64,000 nt of DNA from Prevotella sp. UBA5387 (lineage in GTDB: Bacteria > Bacteroidota > Bacteroidia > Bacteroidales > Bacteroidaceae). Of the stretch, positions 36,906 to 44,062 are shown piece by piece. How positions within the stretch are numbered: position 1 is the stretch's first letter; every line of letters starts with the position of its first letter. A program made the translations under genes and the position numbers. Under the pieces are notes generated by a model. The model was not told where the DNA came from and ran no database searches. It was given only the letters and a program-made list of their open reading frames with translations. The stretch is from assembly GCA_002407775.1 (NCBI GenBank), contig DHOP01000005.1:10257-74256 (forward strand), read 5' to 3'.

Positions 36906-37973
36906 CTATTCTTCGGTGAATATAACCTGCACCAGCGTCTGTCCCACCGCTTTGAGGGTGCTTTTATCAATGTGATCAACATCATCCGCAAGGGTGTGCC
37001 ATGTAGGACCAAAGGAACTTTCCTTGCAATCAGGATAATAAGGCACAATGTCTATGCATGGGATTTTGGCTATTTGGTTCACTGGGACATGGTCATCGGT
37101 AATCATACCACCCTCCTTTTGAGGGAAAAAAGAGCTGAAGCCAGCACGTCGAGCGGCACGCCACACCTTCTTAACGATCTCCGGTGCATACTGCAAGGAG
37201 AAACTCTCCTGATAGAATTGAGCGCCTTGACCACCTACCATATCCAACAGAATGCCATAGCGAGGGCCATAACCCTGTGGCAAGTGTGCTGAGAAATACT
37301 GAGCACCAAGCGCCCAAGAATTGGCATCATCAGCCTGGCCACTCCACTGGGGCGTGCCCCAGTCCTCTGCATCGAAGCACACAAAGTCAACACCAAGGTT
37401 AGGTGTTAAATTAGAGGTGCTAGTCTTAGAATGGCTAGCAGAATCCTTTGACAAAGACAGCAGACGTGCTATTTCGAGCATCACCGCTACACCGCTAGCA
37501 CCGTCATTGGCTGCCAGGATAGGCTTGCGCCAATTGGTAGAGTCTGGATCGTTATCCGCCCAAGGACGGGAGTCCCAATGAGCACAAATCATGATGCGTG
37601 TTGTGGCATCTGGATTGTAGCTTGCCATGATATTGGTAGACTTCAGCATGGTACCGTCATAACCTTTCAGGTCAGCCTGTTGGGTAATGACCTTGCATCC
37701 TTGCTGCTTGAAGTTATTGACAATCCAACGCAGGCACTTCTCATGGGCGTCACTGTTCATCGTTCGTGGACCAAAGTCGCACTGCTCTTTGATATACGTA
37801 AAGGCTGTGTCGGCATTGAATATGGGACCCACTGACTCCACCTTGTCTATCTCCTCGCTGTCATCCAAACCATCGGTCGAAGCCGAATGAGTCGGCCAGA
37901 ACACGAAACCCAAGGCTACAACGATACCTAATATCACTGTCACAAGTATTATTCTTTTCGTTGATTTCTTCAT
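36906..37973 (-). CDS. M28 family zinc peptidase, glutaminyl-peptide cyclotransferase-like
   Basis: A 355-residue exported or membrane-anchored enzyme of the glutaminyl cyclase branch of M28. N-terminal hydrophobic anchor RIILVTVILGIVVALGFVFW without a lipobox. Metal-site motifs: AHWDSRPWADND, AANDGASGVAVMLEIA, CFDAEDWG (in place of the peptidase EE pair) and the distal DDHVPVNQ and TWHTLADD. The AHWDSRPWAD plus D-AEDWG pattern is that of glutaminyl cyclases, which form N-terminal pyroglutamate; many periplasmic proteins of Bacteroidetes start with such a residue after signal cleavage. Last gene of the likely lrp operon, 75 bp after the GATase-dipeptidase gene. Confidence 0.82.
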   Translation of the reverse strand: MKKSTKRIILVTVILGIVVALGFVFWPTHSASTDGLDDSEEIDKVESVGPIFNADTAFTYIKEQCDFGPRTMNSDAHEKCLRWIVNNFKQQGCKVITQQADLKGYDGTMLKSTNIMASYNPDATTRIMICAHWDSRPWADNDPDSTNWRKPILAANDGASGVAVMLEIARLLSLSKDSASHSKTSTSNLTPNLGVDFVCFDAEDWGTPQWSGQADDANSWALGAQYFSAHLPQGYGPRYGILLDMVGGQGAQFYQESFSLQYAPEIVKKVWRAARRAGFSSFFPQKEGGMITDDHVPVNQIAKIPCIDIVPYYPDCKESSFGPTWHTLADDVDHIDKSTLKAVGQTLVQVIFTEE

Positions 37974-38048
37974 TGTTATCTTATTAATACAACCCTTTCA
38001 TTGGTCGTCGATACAAGGAAATGAACCCGTACCAAAACATTCTTTCTC

Positions 38049-39986
38049 CTATTGAAGGGAACTCATGGAAGAAGATGCCTGTACTTGCGCCATTACGCGC
38101 AGCCAATTTCCACCCCAAATCTTCTGTATATCTTGCTCGCTGTATTTCCGACGTAGTAGTTGTAATGTAAAGTTGATGAGTTCGGAGGCATCCTTGCATC
38201 CGATGACCGTGCCATCACCATCAAAGTCGGTACCTATGCCCACATGGTCAATGCCCATCACATCGACAGCATGCTCCAAATGGTCTATCACATCGAGCAC
38301 CGTGGCCTCGCCAGCTTTACGTAGGAAGCCGTGATAGAAAGTGGTATGCGCCACCCCACCCCGCTTTGCCAAGGCACGTAGTTGGTCGTCAGTGAGGTTT
38401 CTTGGCACGTCACATAGGGCACGACAATTGCTGTGTGAGCAGACGATTGGGGTGCTACTGATGTCCAAGGCGTCGTAAAACGACTTCTCTGAGGCATGGC
38501 TTAAATCCACCATGATTCCCTCACGATTCATCTCTTCGATGACCTTTGCACCGAATTGCGACACACCATTATGCGTGTTGCTGCCGCGTGCGCTGTCGCA
38601 GATATCATTATCACCATTGTGACAGAGTGTGATATAGACCACACCACGCTGTGCAAAACGTCCCACATTGGCAAAATCGCCACCGAGTGCAAGTCCGTTT
38701 TCTATGCCAAGCATGATACTCTTGCGCCCTTTGCGCTTGGCCTTGTATAACTCGGCGGGTGTCCTTGCAATGCTGATATATTGACTGTCGCCGTCTACCA
38801 TCTGCTCTATCTTGTCGAAGATAAGGTCGGCGTACTGGGTCGGTGAGAGTTGAGCCGAGATGCCACTGAGCTGTGGATTATGCTCCAAAATGCCTTTAAT
38901 GTCTACCTTTTGAGAAAACACCTCACCCATTTTTGGCTGTGGCAAGTAAGCCACCATAATGACTGCATCTTGTCGTCCTTCTGTCATCTTATGCAGATCA
39001 TAGAGGATGCGTGGATCACGATGATTGAATTGTACCCCCTGTGGGAAAAACATCGGGGTGTCGCAATGGGTGTCGAGTGTGAGAATACGATTGTGGAGTT
39101 TTTTCGCTTGATAGAAATTGCTGGCGCGTTCAATGAGCCAACTGAATAGCTTCAAACCCACTTCTCCCATCCATTCGGGATGCCATTGCACCCCAATGAC
39201 AGGCTTCAATTCGGTGCTCTCCATGGCCTCAATGACGCCATCGGGTGCTGTGGCAGTGACACGGAACAATTTTCCCGGGTCGGAAACTGCCTGATGATGG
39301 AAGGAATTGACGTAAAGAGAACCTGCGGTAGCATCACCACCACCAGTAGCCTCTCCCCTGACAGTCTCTCCCCTAGCGCCTCCCCAATGGGAAAGGGGAA
39401 ACAAACTGTCTGAATAAATGTCTGCAAGGATGGAGTCGGATTCAATTCGCACAGAGTGCGTCGGCTCACTTCTATCAGCATCCTGTGAATGCTTTATCAG
39501 CGGTTGGACACCCTCATTCCCCTTCCCTACTGGGGAGGGGTTAGGGACGAGGCTGGTATCCTGCGCCACTTTTCCTCCCAACGCTATCGCCAATGTCTGC
39601 ATACCGCGACATGTGCCAAGGATAGGGACTTGCCTGTTATAGGCAAGTCGCGTGATGAGCAGTTCGGGCAGATCACGCGTAGAGTTGATGTTGTGCAGAT
39701 GAGGTGACGGCTCTTCACCACACCAAAGAGGGTTGAAATCCCCTCCTCCGGTAAGAATGAGACCATCAATATGGTCAAGCGTGTTGATGATGACATCCTT
39801 GTCGGCAATCGCAGGAATAATGACGGGAGTACCGCCAGCACGCACAACCTGCCTGCTATACACATCACGCACAGTGTCATCAACGTCAGAATGGTTGGCC
39901 GTTATACCGATGATCGGTTTGCAGCCAGCCTCAGGGAACGCTGAATAAATCTCGTTTAGATGCGCCTCGATGTCGAAAGGGTTCAT
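38049..39986 (-). CDS. fusion of class I glutamine amidotransferase-like hydrolase (C26) and membrane dipeptidase (M19)
   Basis: One 645-residue chain. Residues about 20-290 form a class I GATase/gamma-glutamyl hydrolase domain of the PuuD type, with nucleophile Cys126 in GTCRGMQ and His269/Glu271 in VQWHPEW. From about 298 an M19 renal-dipeptidase-like domain follows, with the metal ligands His307/Asp309 (DTHCDTPM), and later VDLSHASEK and GIGTDFDGDG. No signal peptide. Two inserts in the first domain (145-160 and 195-222) are encoded by GC-rich palindromic elements also present in ispG. It overlaps lrp by four bases (ATGA). Likely hydrolyses gamma-glutamyl compounds and dipeptides; the pairing of substrates is inference. 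Confidence 0.85.
   Translation of the reverse strand: MNPFDIEAHLNEIYSAFPEAGCKPIIGITANHSDVDDTVRDVYSRQVVRAGGTPVIIPAIADKDVIINTLDHIDGLILTGGGDFNPLWCGEEPSPHLHNINSTRDLPELLITRLAYNRQVPILGTCRGMQTLAIALGGKVAQDTSLVPNPSPVGKGNEGVQPLIKHSQDADRSEPTHSVRIESDSILADIYSDSLFPLSHWGGARGETVRGEATGGGDATAGSLYVNSFHHQAVSDPGKLFRVTATAPDGVIEAMESTELKPVIGVQWHPEWMGEVGLKLFSWLIERASNFYQAKKLHNRILTLDTHCDTPMFFPQGVQFNHRDPRILYDLHKMTEGRQDAVIMVAYLPQPKMGEVFSQKVDIKGILEHNPQLSGISAQLSPTQYADLIFDKIEQMVDGDSQYISIARTPAELYKAKRKGRKSIMLGIENGLALGGDFANVGRFAQRGVVYITLCHNGDNDICDSARGSNTHNGVSQFGAKVIEEMNREGIMVDLSHASEKSFYDALDISSTPIVCSHSNCRALCDVPRNLTDDQLRALAKRGGVAHTTFYHGFLRKAGEATVLDVIDHLEHAVDVMGIDHVGIGTDFDGDGTVIGCKDASELINFTLQLLRRKYSEQDIQKIWGGNWLRVMAQVQASSSMSSLQ
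39360..39400 (-). repeat. GC-rich palindromic element, copy 2 in the GATase-dipeptidase gene
   Basis: The coding strand carries a CCCTTTCCCATTGGGGAGG core and a downstream GGGGAGAG, homologous to the element at 55824-55860 in ispG. It encodes residues about 195-213 (LFPLSHWGGARGETVRGE), in a place where GATases show no conserved sequence. Confidence 0.65.
39515..39556 (-). repeat. GC-rich palindromic element, copy 1 in the GATase-dipeptidase gene
   Basis: Arms CCCCTTCCC (39519-39527) and GGGGAGGGG (39532-39540) around TACT. The coding strand has CCTAACCCCTCCCCAGTAGG, almost the same as the ispG copy at 55687-55716 and in the same reading frame (both give PNPS). It is in inverted orientation to copy 2. 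Confidence 0.7.
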
Positions 39987-40450
39987 TCTTCTGTCTGGAT
40001 TACTGGAATATCTCGCTTGATACTTTGGTCCAAGGAGATGAGCGTTTCTGTTGAAACAACGCCTGGAATAGTCTGTATCTTATTATTGAGAAGATCCATA
40101 AGAGCTGCATTATCGAACGCAAAAGCCTTGATAAGCATAGTGTAGGAGCCTGTAGTGAAGTGGCATTCCACAATCTCAGGAATGTCCAACATGCGCTTTA
40201 CTACCTCCTTATACATCGAGCCACGCTCCAAATTCAGTCCCACATAAGTGCAGGTGGTATAGCCAAGGCTCTTTGGATTCACGTCAAAGCCTGAACCAGT
40301 GATGACTCCAGCCTCCATGAGACGTTGTACACGCTGGTGGATAGCAGCACGAGAAACACCGCATTCTGCGGCTACATCCTTGAAAGGAATACGTGCGTTC
40401 AAGGACAGTATGCCCAAAATCTTGCGGTCTAGATTATCAATTTTTTCCAT
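39983..40450 (-). CDS. Lrp/AsnC family transcriptional regulator
   Basis: Leucine-responsive-type regulator of 155 residues: N-terminal helix-turn-helix (LDRKILGILSLNARIPFKDVAAECGVSRAAIHQRVQRL) and C-terminal RAM/AsnC ligand-binding domain (TTGSYTMLIKAFAFDNAALMDLL; IPGVVSTETLISL). First gene of a unit with the GATase-dipeptidase fusion (4-bp overlap) and the M28 enzyme, which suggests control of peptide or amino-acid catabolism. A perfect 40-bp palindrome lies immediately upstream of its promoter and may be its own operator. The ligand is unknown. Confidence 0.92.
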   Translation of the reverse strand: MEKIDNLDRKILGILSLNARIPFKDVAAECGVSRAAIHQRVQRLMEAGVITGSGFDVNPKSLGYTTCTYVGLNLERGSMYKEVVKRMLDIPEIVECHFTTGSYTMLIKAFAFDNAALMDLLNNKIQTIPGVVSTETLISLDQSIKRDIPVIQTEE

Positions 40451-40485
40451 AACAAAGTATTAACAGATTGTCGTTCTAATGTTAG

Positions 40486-40493
40486 CAAAAGTA
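40486..40493 (-). promoter_or_regulatory. -7 element of the lrp operon
   Basis: TACTTTTG on the minus strand, 36 bp before the lrp start. A GTTG at 40514-40517 could be the -33 with a 20-bp spacer, and it overlaps the edge of the 40-bp palindrome. Confidence 0.5.
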
Positions 40494-40515
40494 GGGAAAA
40501 GATATGAGCCAAACA

Positions 40516-40555
40516 ACAAAATGCACGAAAATTTTAAAATTTTCGTGCATTTTGT
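40516..40555. repeat. perfect 40-bp palindrome between the FKBP gene and lrp
   Basis: Two exact 20-bp arms beginning ACAAAATGCACG with no spacer. It is 66 bp upstream of the lrp start codon and 66 bp downstream of the FKBP stop, so it could act as an Lrp operator, as a terminator of the FKBP gene (TTGTTTGG follows on the minus strand), or both. Confidence 0.9.
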
Positions 40556-40620
40556 AATGAGAAACACGGATTTTCGGGTATTCTAATCCCCTACTAAATA
40601 ATCAAAATACTGGATTATCG

Positions 40621-41562
40621 CTATTTTTTAGCCTTAGCTGCCTTTGCAGGAGCGGCTGCTGGTGCCTCAATTCCTACAAGCTCCACGGTGAAGATCAATG
40701 TAGAGAAAGGTTTGATTTCACCGGCCTGAGTCCCTCCATAAGCCAGATCCTGTGGGATATAGAGCTCCCATTTGCTGCCAACAGGCATGAGGGTAAGCGC
40801 CTCTGTCCATCCCTTGATGACCTGGTTGCAACGGAAACTGTCGGTCTTCTTATCACCATGACGTGATGTTGCGTCAAAGACTTTCCCATCGATGGTCTTG
40901 CCTTCGTAGATCACCTCCACGGTTTGGTCTGCAGTTGGCTTAGCACCAGTACCTGCCTTGATCACCTTGTATTGCAATCCAGAGGGCATGGTTACCACTC
41001 CTGCCTGTGTGGCGTTATTGCGAAGCCAAGCCTCGTTCTCTGCCTTGTAAGCGGCATCACGCTGAGCTTTCACATCACTTGCGCGCTTTTGGAACAGTTC
41101 ACCTGCCTTTGAAACATTGAAAAGCGTAGTATCCGACTGTACTCCGGCCATGAAACCTTTGTGGAAAAGCTCTTCACGCAAGGAGTCACGAGAACCCGAA
41201 AGTGCCTGGGTCATATTAGGAAATATGCGCGTCTGAGCCTGAGAAGCAATCTGAGAACCAGCCATATAAGCCACATAGGCGGGATCTTTGGTCTTTGCTA
41301 AGGCCTCCTGATAACCACGTACAAAATCTGCTAAGTAAGCGGTATCAACATGAAGTTGCTGCTGAAGGTATGGCATAAGACCCTCTGTTGCGGCATATCC
41401 CGCAGCATAGCTCAGCGAGTCGCTACTTGTTTGCAGAACGAGAGGTTGAACCTGTTCTACTTTTTGCTTGTCATCCTTCTTATTTTTCTTTTTCTTTGAC
41501 TGAGCATTAGCACAAACGCTGCTTGCCAAGAAAATCATTGCAATGAAAAGAATTTTCTTCAT
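40621..41562 (-). CDS. periplasmic FKBP-type peptidyl-prolyl isomerase (third of tandem)
   Basis: A 313-residue isomerase with signal peptide MKKILFIAMIFLASSVCANA, a lysine-rich stretch just after cleavage, an FkpA/Mip-like N-terminal dimerisation region (SYAAGYAATEGLMPYLQQQ) and a C-terminal FKBP domain (VIYEGKTIDGKVFDAT; VIKGWTEALTLMPVGSKWEL; LAYGG). It ends in an Ala/Lys-rich tail. Folding of periplasmic or outer-membrane proteins is the expected role. Downstream of two paralogues but separated from them by a strong terminator (41593-41637). Confidence 0.9.
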   Translation of the reverse strand: MKKILFIAMIFLASSVCANAQSKKKKNKKDDKQKVEQVQPLVLQTSSDSLSYAAGYAATEGLMPYLQQQLHVDTAYLADFVRGYQEALAKTKDPAYVAYMAGSQIASQAQTRIFPNMTQALSGSRDSLREELFHKGFMAGVQSDTTLFNVSKAGELFQKRASDVKAQRDAAYKAENEAWLRNNATQAGVVTMPSGLQYKVIKAGTGAKPTADQTVEVIYEGKTIDGKVFDATSRHGDKKTDSFRCNQVIKGWTEALTLMPVGSKWELYIPQDLAYGGTQAGEIKPFSTLIFTVELVGIEAPAAAPAKAAKAKK

Positions 41563-41592
41563 AATAATTTTTGATATTATCGTAAGGTATAT

Positions 41593-41637
41593 TGAAAAAC
41601 CCCTCCTCTTGGGTCGCCGAGACCCAGACGGAGGGGT
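41593..41637 (-). terminator. terminator downstream of the lipoprotein FKBP gene
   Basis: Outer stem ACCCCTCC / GGAGGGGT (41599-41606, 41630-41637) and inner stem TGGGTC/GACCCA, followed on the minus strand by TTTTTC. Confidence 0.75.
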
Positions 41638-41657
41638 GAAATGTTAACTCTGGTATT

Positions 41658-42536
41658 TTATTTACCTACCTTAATCAACTCGATCTTGAAGATCAGTGTT
41701 GAGAAAGGCTTGATGTTGCCAGCTTGACGCTCCTTGTAAGCCAAGTTCTGAGGAATGTAAACCTCCCATACAGAACCTTCGGGCATATGTGTCAAAGCCT
41801 CTGTCCATCCTGGGATAAACTGCTTAGGCTGAATTGAAACAGGACCCTGACCATTGGTATAAGAGCTCTCGAATACCTTACCATCAATGGTACGGCCTTC
41901 ATATTGAACCTTCACTGTTGTGGTATCTGTAGGGATAGCTCCCTTGCCCTCCTTGATAACCTTGTACTGCAAGCCTGAAGGAAGAGAAACTACACCTGGT
42001 TTGCTCTTGTTGTCTGCAAGGAATTTCTCGCCTGCTGCCTTATTGGGACCAAACTCCTTAAGCATGGTCTTTGACTTGATAGCCTCCATCTTAGTTTGTG
42101 CAATCTGGTTAGCTGCCTCCTCTGTGAAGATACCCTTCTTGCCAGTTGTACCAGTAAGGAATCCTGCGAGCAAGTTTTTCAAAGAAATAGTCTTTGTTGA
42201 ATCGCTGCCGTAAACTTCGCGGTTGATGCCCTTTACGAGCTGAGTAGAAAGCTGCTGACCGATCTGCAAGCCCATGATATAAGCTGCCTTCTTCTTGTCA
42301 TCGCCAGCATTGACGCCCTCATTGACGCCCTTCACAAACTCATCCATGTAAGTAGTGTCAATCACTTGACCCTGCTGGATAGCCTGACGAATATACTGTG
42401 ACTGCACCAATCCGATAGCATAGCTCATCGTGTCGACATCAGTCTTAAGGTCAGCCTTAGGAGCTGACGAGTTGCCACAGGCACTGAATGTAGCTGTAGC
42501 GATAGCCATTGCGGCTAAAACTTTCAAAGATTTCAT
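41658..42536 (-). CDS. lipoprotein FKBP-type peptidyl-prolyl isomerase (second of tandem)
   Basis: A 292-residue paralogue with a lipoprotein signal (MKSLKVLAAMAIATATFSAC, lipobox FSAC), so it is anchored to a membrane after Lgt processing. Mip/FkpA-type helical dimerisation region followed by the FKBP domain (VQYEGRTIDGKVFESSYTNG; FIPGWTEALTHMPEGSVWEV; LAYKERQAGNIKPFSTLIF). It lies 28 bp after the cytoplasmic paralogue, so those two are one transcript. Confidence 0.92.
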   Translation of the reverse strand: MKSLKVLAAMAIATATFSACGNSSAPKADLKTDVDTMSYAIGLVQSQYIRQAIQQGQVIDTTYMDEFVKGVNEGVNAGDDKKKAAYIMGLQIGQQLSTQLVKGINREVYGSDSTKTISLKNLLAGFLTGTTGKKGIFTEEAANQIAQTKMEAIKSKTMLKEFGPNKAAGEKFLADNKSKPGVVSLPSGLQYKVIKEGKGAIPTDTTTVKVQYEGRTIDGKVFESSYTNGQGPVSIQPKQFIPGWTEALTHMPEGSVWEVYIPQNLAYKERQAGNIKPFSTLIFKIELIKVGK

Positions 42537-42564
42537 TTGATTTATTAGTGTTTACTTGTTCTTT

Positions 42565-43146
42565 TTACTTCACATTGATCAATTCCACGTCAAAGATTAG
42601 CGTGGCATAAGGAGGAATTGACTGTCCGGCACCGCGATCACCATAACCCAGTGTGTAAGGGATGAAGAAACGATATTTAGCACCTTCCTGCATGAGCTGC
42701 AAACCCTCTGTCCATCCCTTGATAACTTGGTTAAGACCGAAAGTAGCCGTCTCTCCGCGCTGGTAGCTACTGTCAAACACCTGTCCATCAATGAGCGTTC
42801 CCTCATAGTGGCACTCTACCTGATCGGTGGCACTTGGTTTCTTGCCGTTGCCCTCACGAAGCACCTGATATTGCAAGCCAGAAGGCAGTGTGATGACGCC
42901 TTCCTTCTTAGCATTTTCCTTCAAGAAATCTTCGCCTGAAGTCTTGGCTGATGCAGCCTGTTCTTCGGCTTTCTTTGAGAAATAACCTTGTAAAAGTTGC
43001 TGAGCTTCATCATCTTGGAGTGCGGCTTCACCAGCAAACACGTCCTTTATCGCCTGGGCGAAATCATCGACACTGAGGTCTTTGGCATTCATCTGTTGTA
43101 ACTGATGCCCGATACTCATACCCAAGGCGTAACTAACTTTATCCAT
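42565..43146 (-). CDS. cytoplasmic-type FKBP peptidyl-prolyl isomerase (first of tandem)
   Basis: A 193-residue paralogue without signal peptide (starts MDKVSYALGMSIGHQLQQ). Short helical N-terminal domain, then FKBP domain (CHYEGTLIDGQVFDSSYQRG; VIKGWTEGLQLMQEGAKYRF; LGYGDRGAGQSIPPYATLIF), the best conserved of the three with the classic GYG and IPP active-site residues. First gene of the cluster, with a -7 element at 43177-43184. Divergent from the sirtuin gene. Confidence 0.92.
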   Translation of the reverse strand: MDKVSYALGMSIGHQLQQMNAKDLSVDDFAQAIKDVFAGEAALQDDEAQQLLQGYFSKKAEEQAASAKTSGEDFLKENAKKEGVITLPSGLQYQVLREGNGKKPSATDQVECHYEGTLIDGQVFDSSYQRGETATFGLNQVIKGWTEGLQLMQEGAKYRFFIPYTLGYGDRGAGQSIPPYATLIFDVELINVK

Positions 43147-43176
43147 TCTTTAGTATTTGATTACAAATTTATTTCG

Positions 43177-43184
43177 CAAAGTTA
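43177..43184 (-). promoter_or_regulatory. -7 element of the FKBP cluster
   Basis: TAACTTTG on the minus strand, 31 bp before the start codon. Confidence 0.45.
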
Positions 43185-43227
43185 CTATTTTAAATCGTTT
43201 GCTACACCTTTATTGTGAAAAAAATAT

Positions 43228-43235
43228 TATTTTTG
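43228..43235 (+). promoter_or_regulatory. -7 element of the sirtuin gene
   Basis: TATTTTTG, 32 bp before the start codon. Confidence 0.45.
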
Positions 43236-43266
43236 TGGAAATATAACTATCAACCAACGTATTACG

Positions 43267-43962
43267 ATGAAAAGGCGAATTGTATTTCTAACGGGTGCCG
43301 GCATGTCAGTGGAGAGTGGGTTTAAGACCTTCCGCGGCAACGATGGGCTATGGGAAAATTATCCTGTGGAACAAGTAGCCAGCCATGAGGGATGGCTCGA
43401 AGATCCTACCTTGGTCACTAATTTCTACAATATGTTGCGGCGAAAGTTATGGGATGCCCAACCGAATGAGGGGCATCGACTCATCGCTGAGTTGGAAAAA
43501 GACTACGATATGGCAGTGCTAACGCAGAACGTCGACGACCTGCACGAGCGAGCTGGATCCTCAAATGTTATCCACCTACATGGAGAATTGTCGAAAGCAT
43601 GTTCTTCTATCGACCCATACAACGACAACTATATCCGACAGCTCACACCCGAACAGAGTGACGTAGAACCAGGAACAAAGGCGGGTGACGGCTCTCTCCT
43701 ACGCCCCTTTATTGTCTTTTTTGGTGAGAGCGTGCCTATGCTTGGACCTGCATCTCGTGAGGCTTCACGAGCAGACATCTTCGTCATCATCGGTACTTCC
43801 CTCAATGTTTATCCAGCTGCAGGGCTCGTTGGCTATTGTCCTCGCAATTGTCCCATATATCTCATCGACCCCAATGAGGTGAACAGCAATGGCATGCACA
43901 ACTTCAGCCACATCAAGAAGGGTGCCTCTGAGGGCATGAGGGAGCTCGTCAAACTGCTGTAA
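43267..43962 (+). CDS. Sir2 family NAD-dependent protein deacylase
   Basis: Cytoplasmic sirtuin of 231 residues. NAD-binding motifs GAGMSVESGFKTFRG, TQNVDDLH and GTSLNVYPAAGL are intact, and the catalytic His is in HLHGE (His105). The four zinc-binding cysteines of most sirtuins are missing from the region after HLHGE (only Cys112 is seen). In the acyl-pocket segment FYNMLRRK, the CobB Tyr is kept (Tyr54) but the third position after it, Arg in CobB, is Leu57 by simple alignment, so acyl preference (acetyl versus succinyl) is open. Divergent from the FKBP cluster. Confidence 0.9.
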   Translation: MKRRIVFLTGAGMSVESGFKTFRGNDGLWENYPVEQVASHEGWLEDPTLVTNFYNMLRRKLWDAQPNEGHRLIAELEKDYDMAVLTQNVDDLHERAGSSNVIHLHGELSKACSSIDPYNDNYIRQLTPEQSDVEPGTKAGDGSLLRPFIVFFGESVPMLGPASREASRADIFVIIGTSLNVYPAAGLVGYCPRNCPIYLIDPNEVNSNGMHNFSHIKKGASEGMRELVKLL

Positions 43963-44062
43963 TAATAAACGGAAATAACGAAACGTTGGCGAGAATAAGG
44001 GATAACAATAAGTTAATCAACCAGAAGATCATGTTTAAACAATCTATTAACATATCAACGAC

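Noticed and set aside
39206..39481. Alternative frame through the GATase inserts giving FPFPIGEALGER
   Set aside because: It is a shadow of the real gene; the palindromic element is open in several frames, which explains it.
41599..41637. Copy of the GC-rich palindromic element (arms CCCCTCC/GGAGGGG) after the FKBP lipoprotein gene
   Set aside because: It lacks the CCTAA lead and inner sequence of the element, and the following T-run makes an ordinary terminator the simpler reading.
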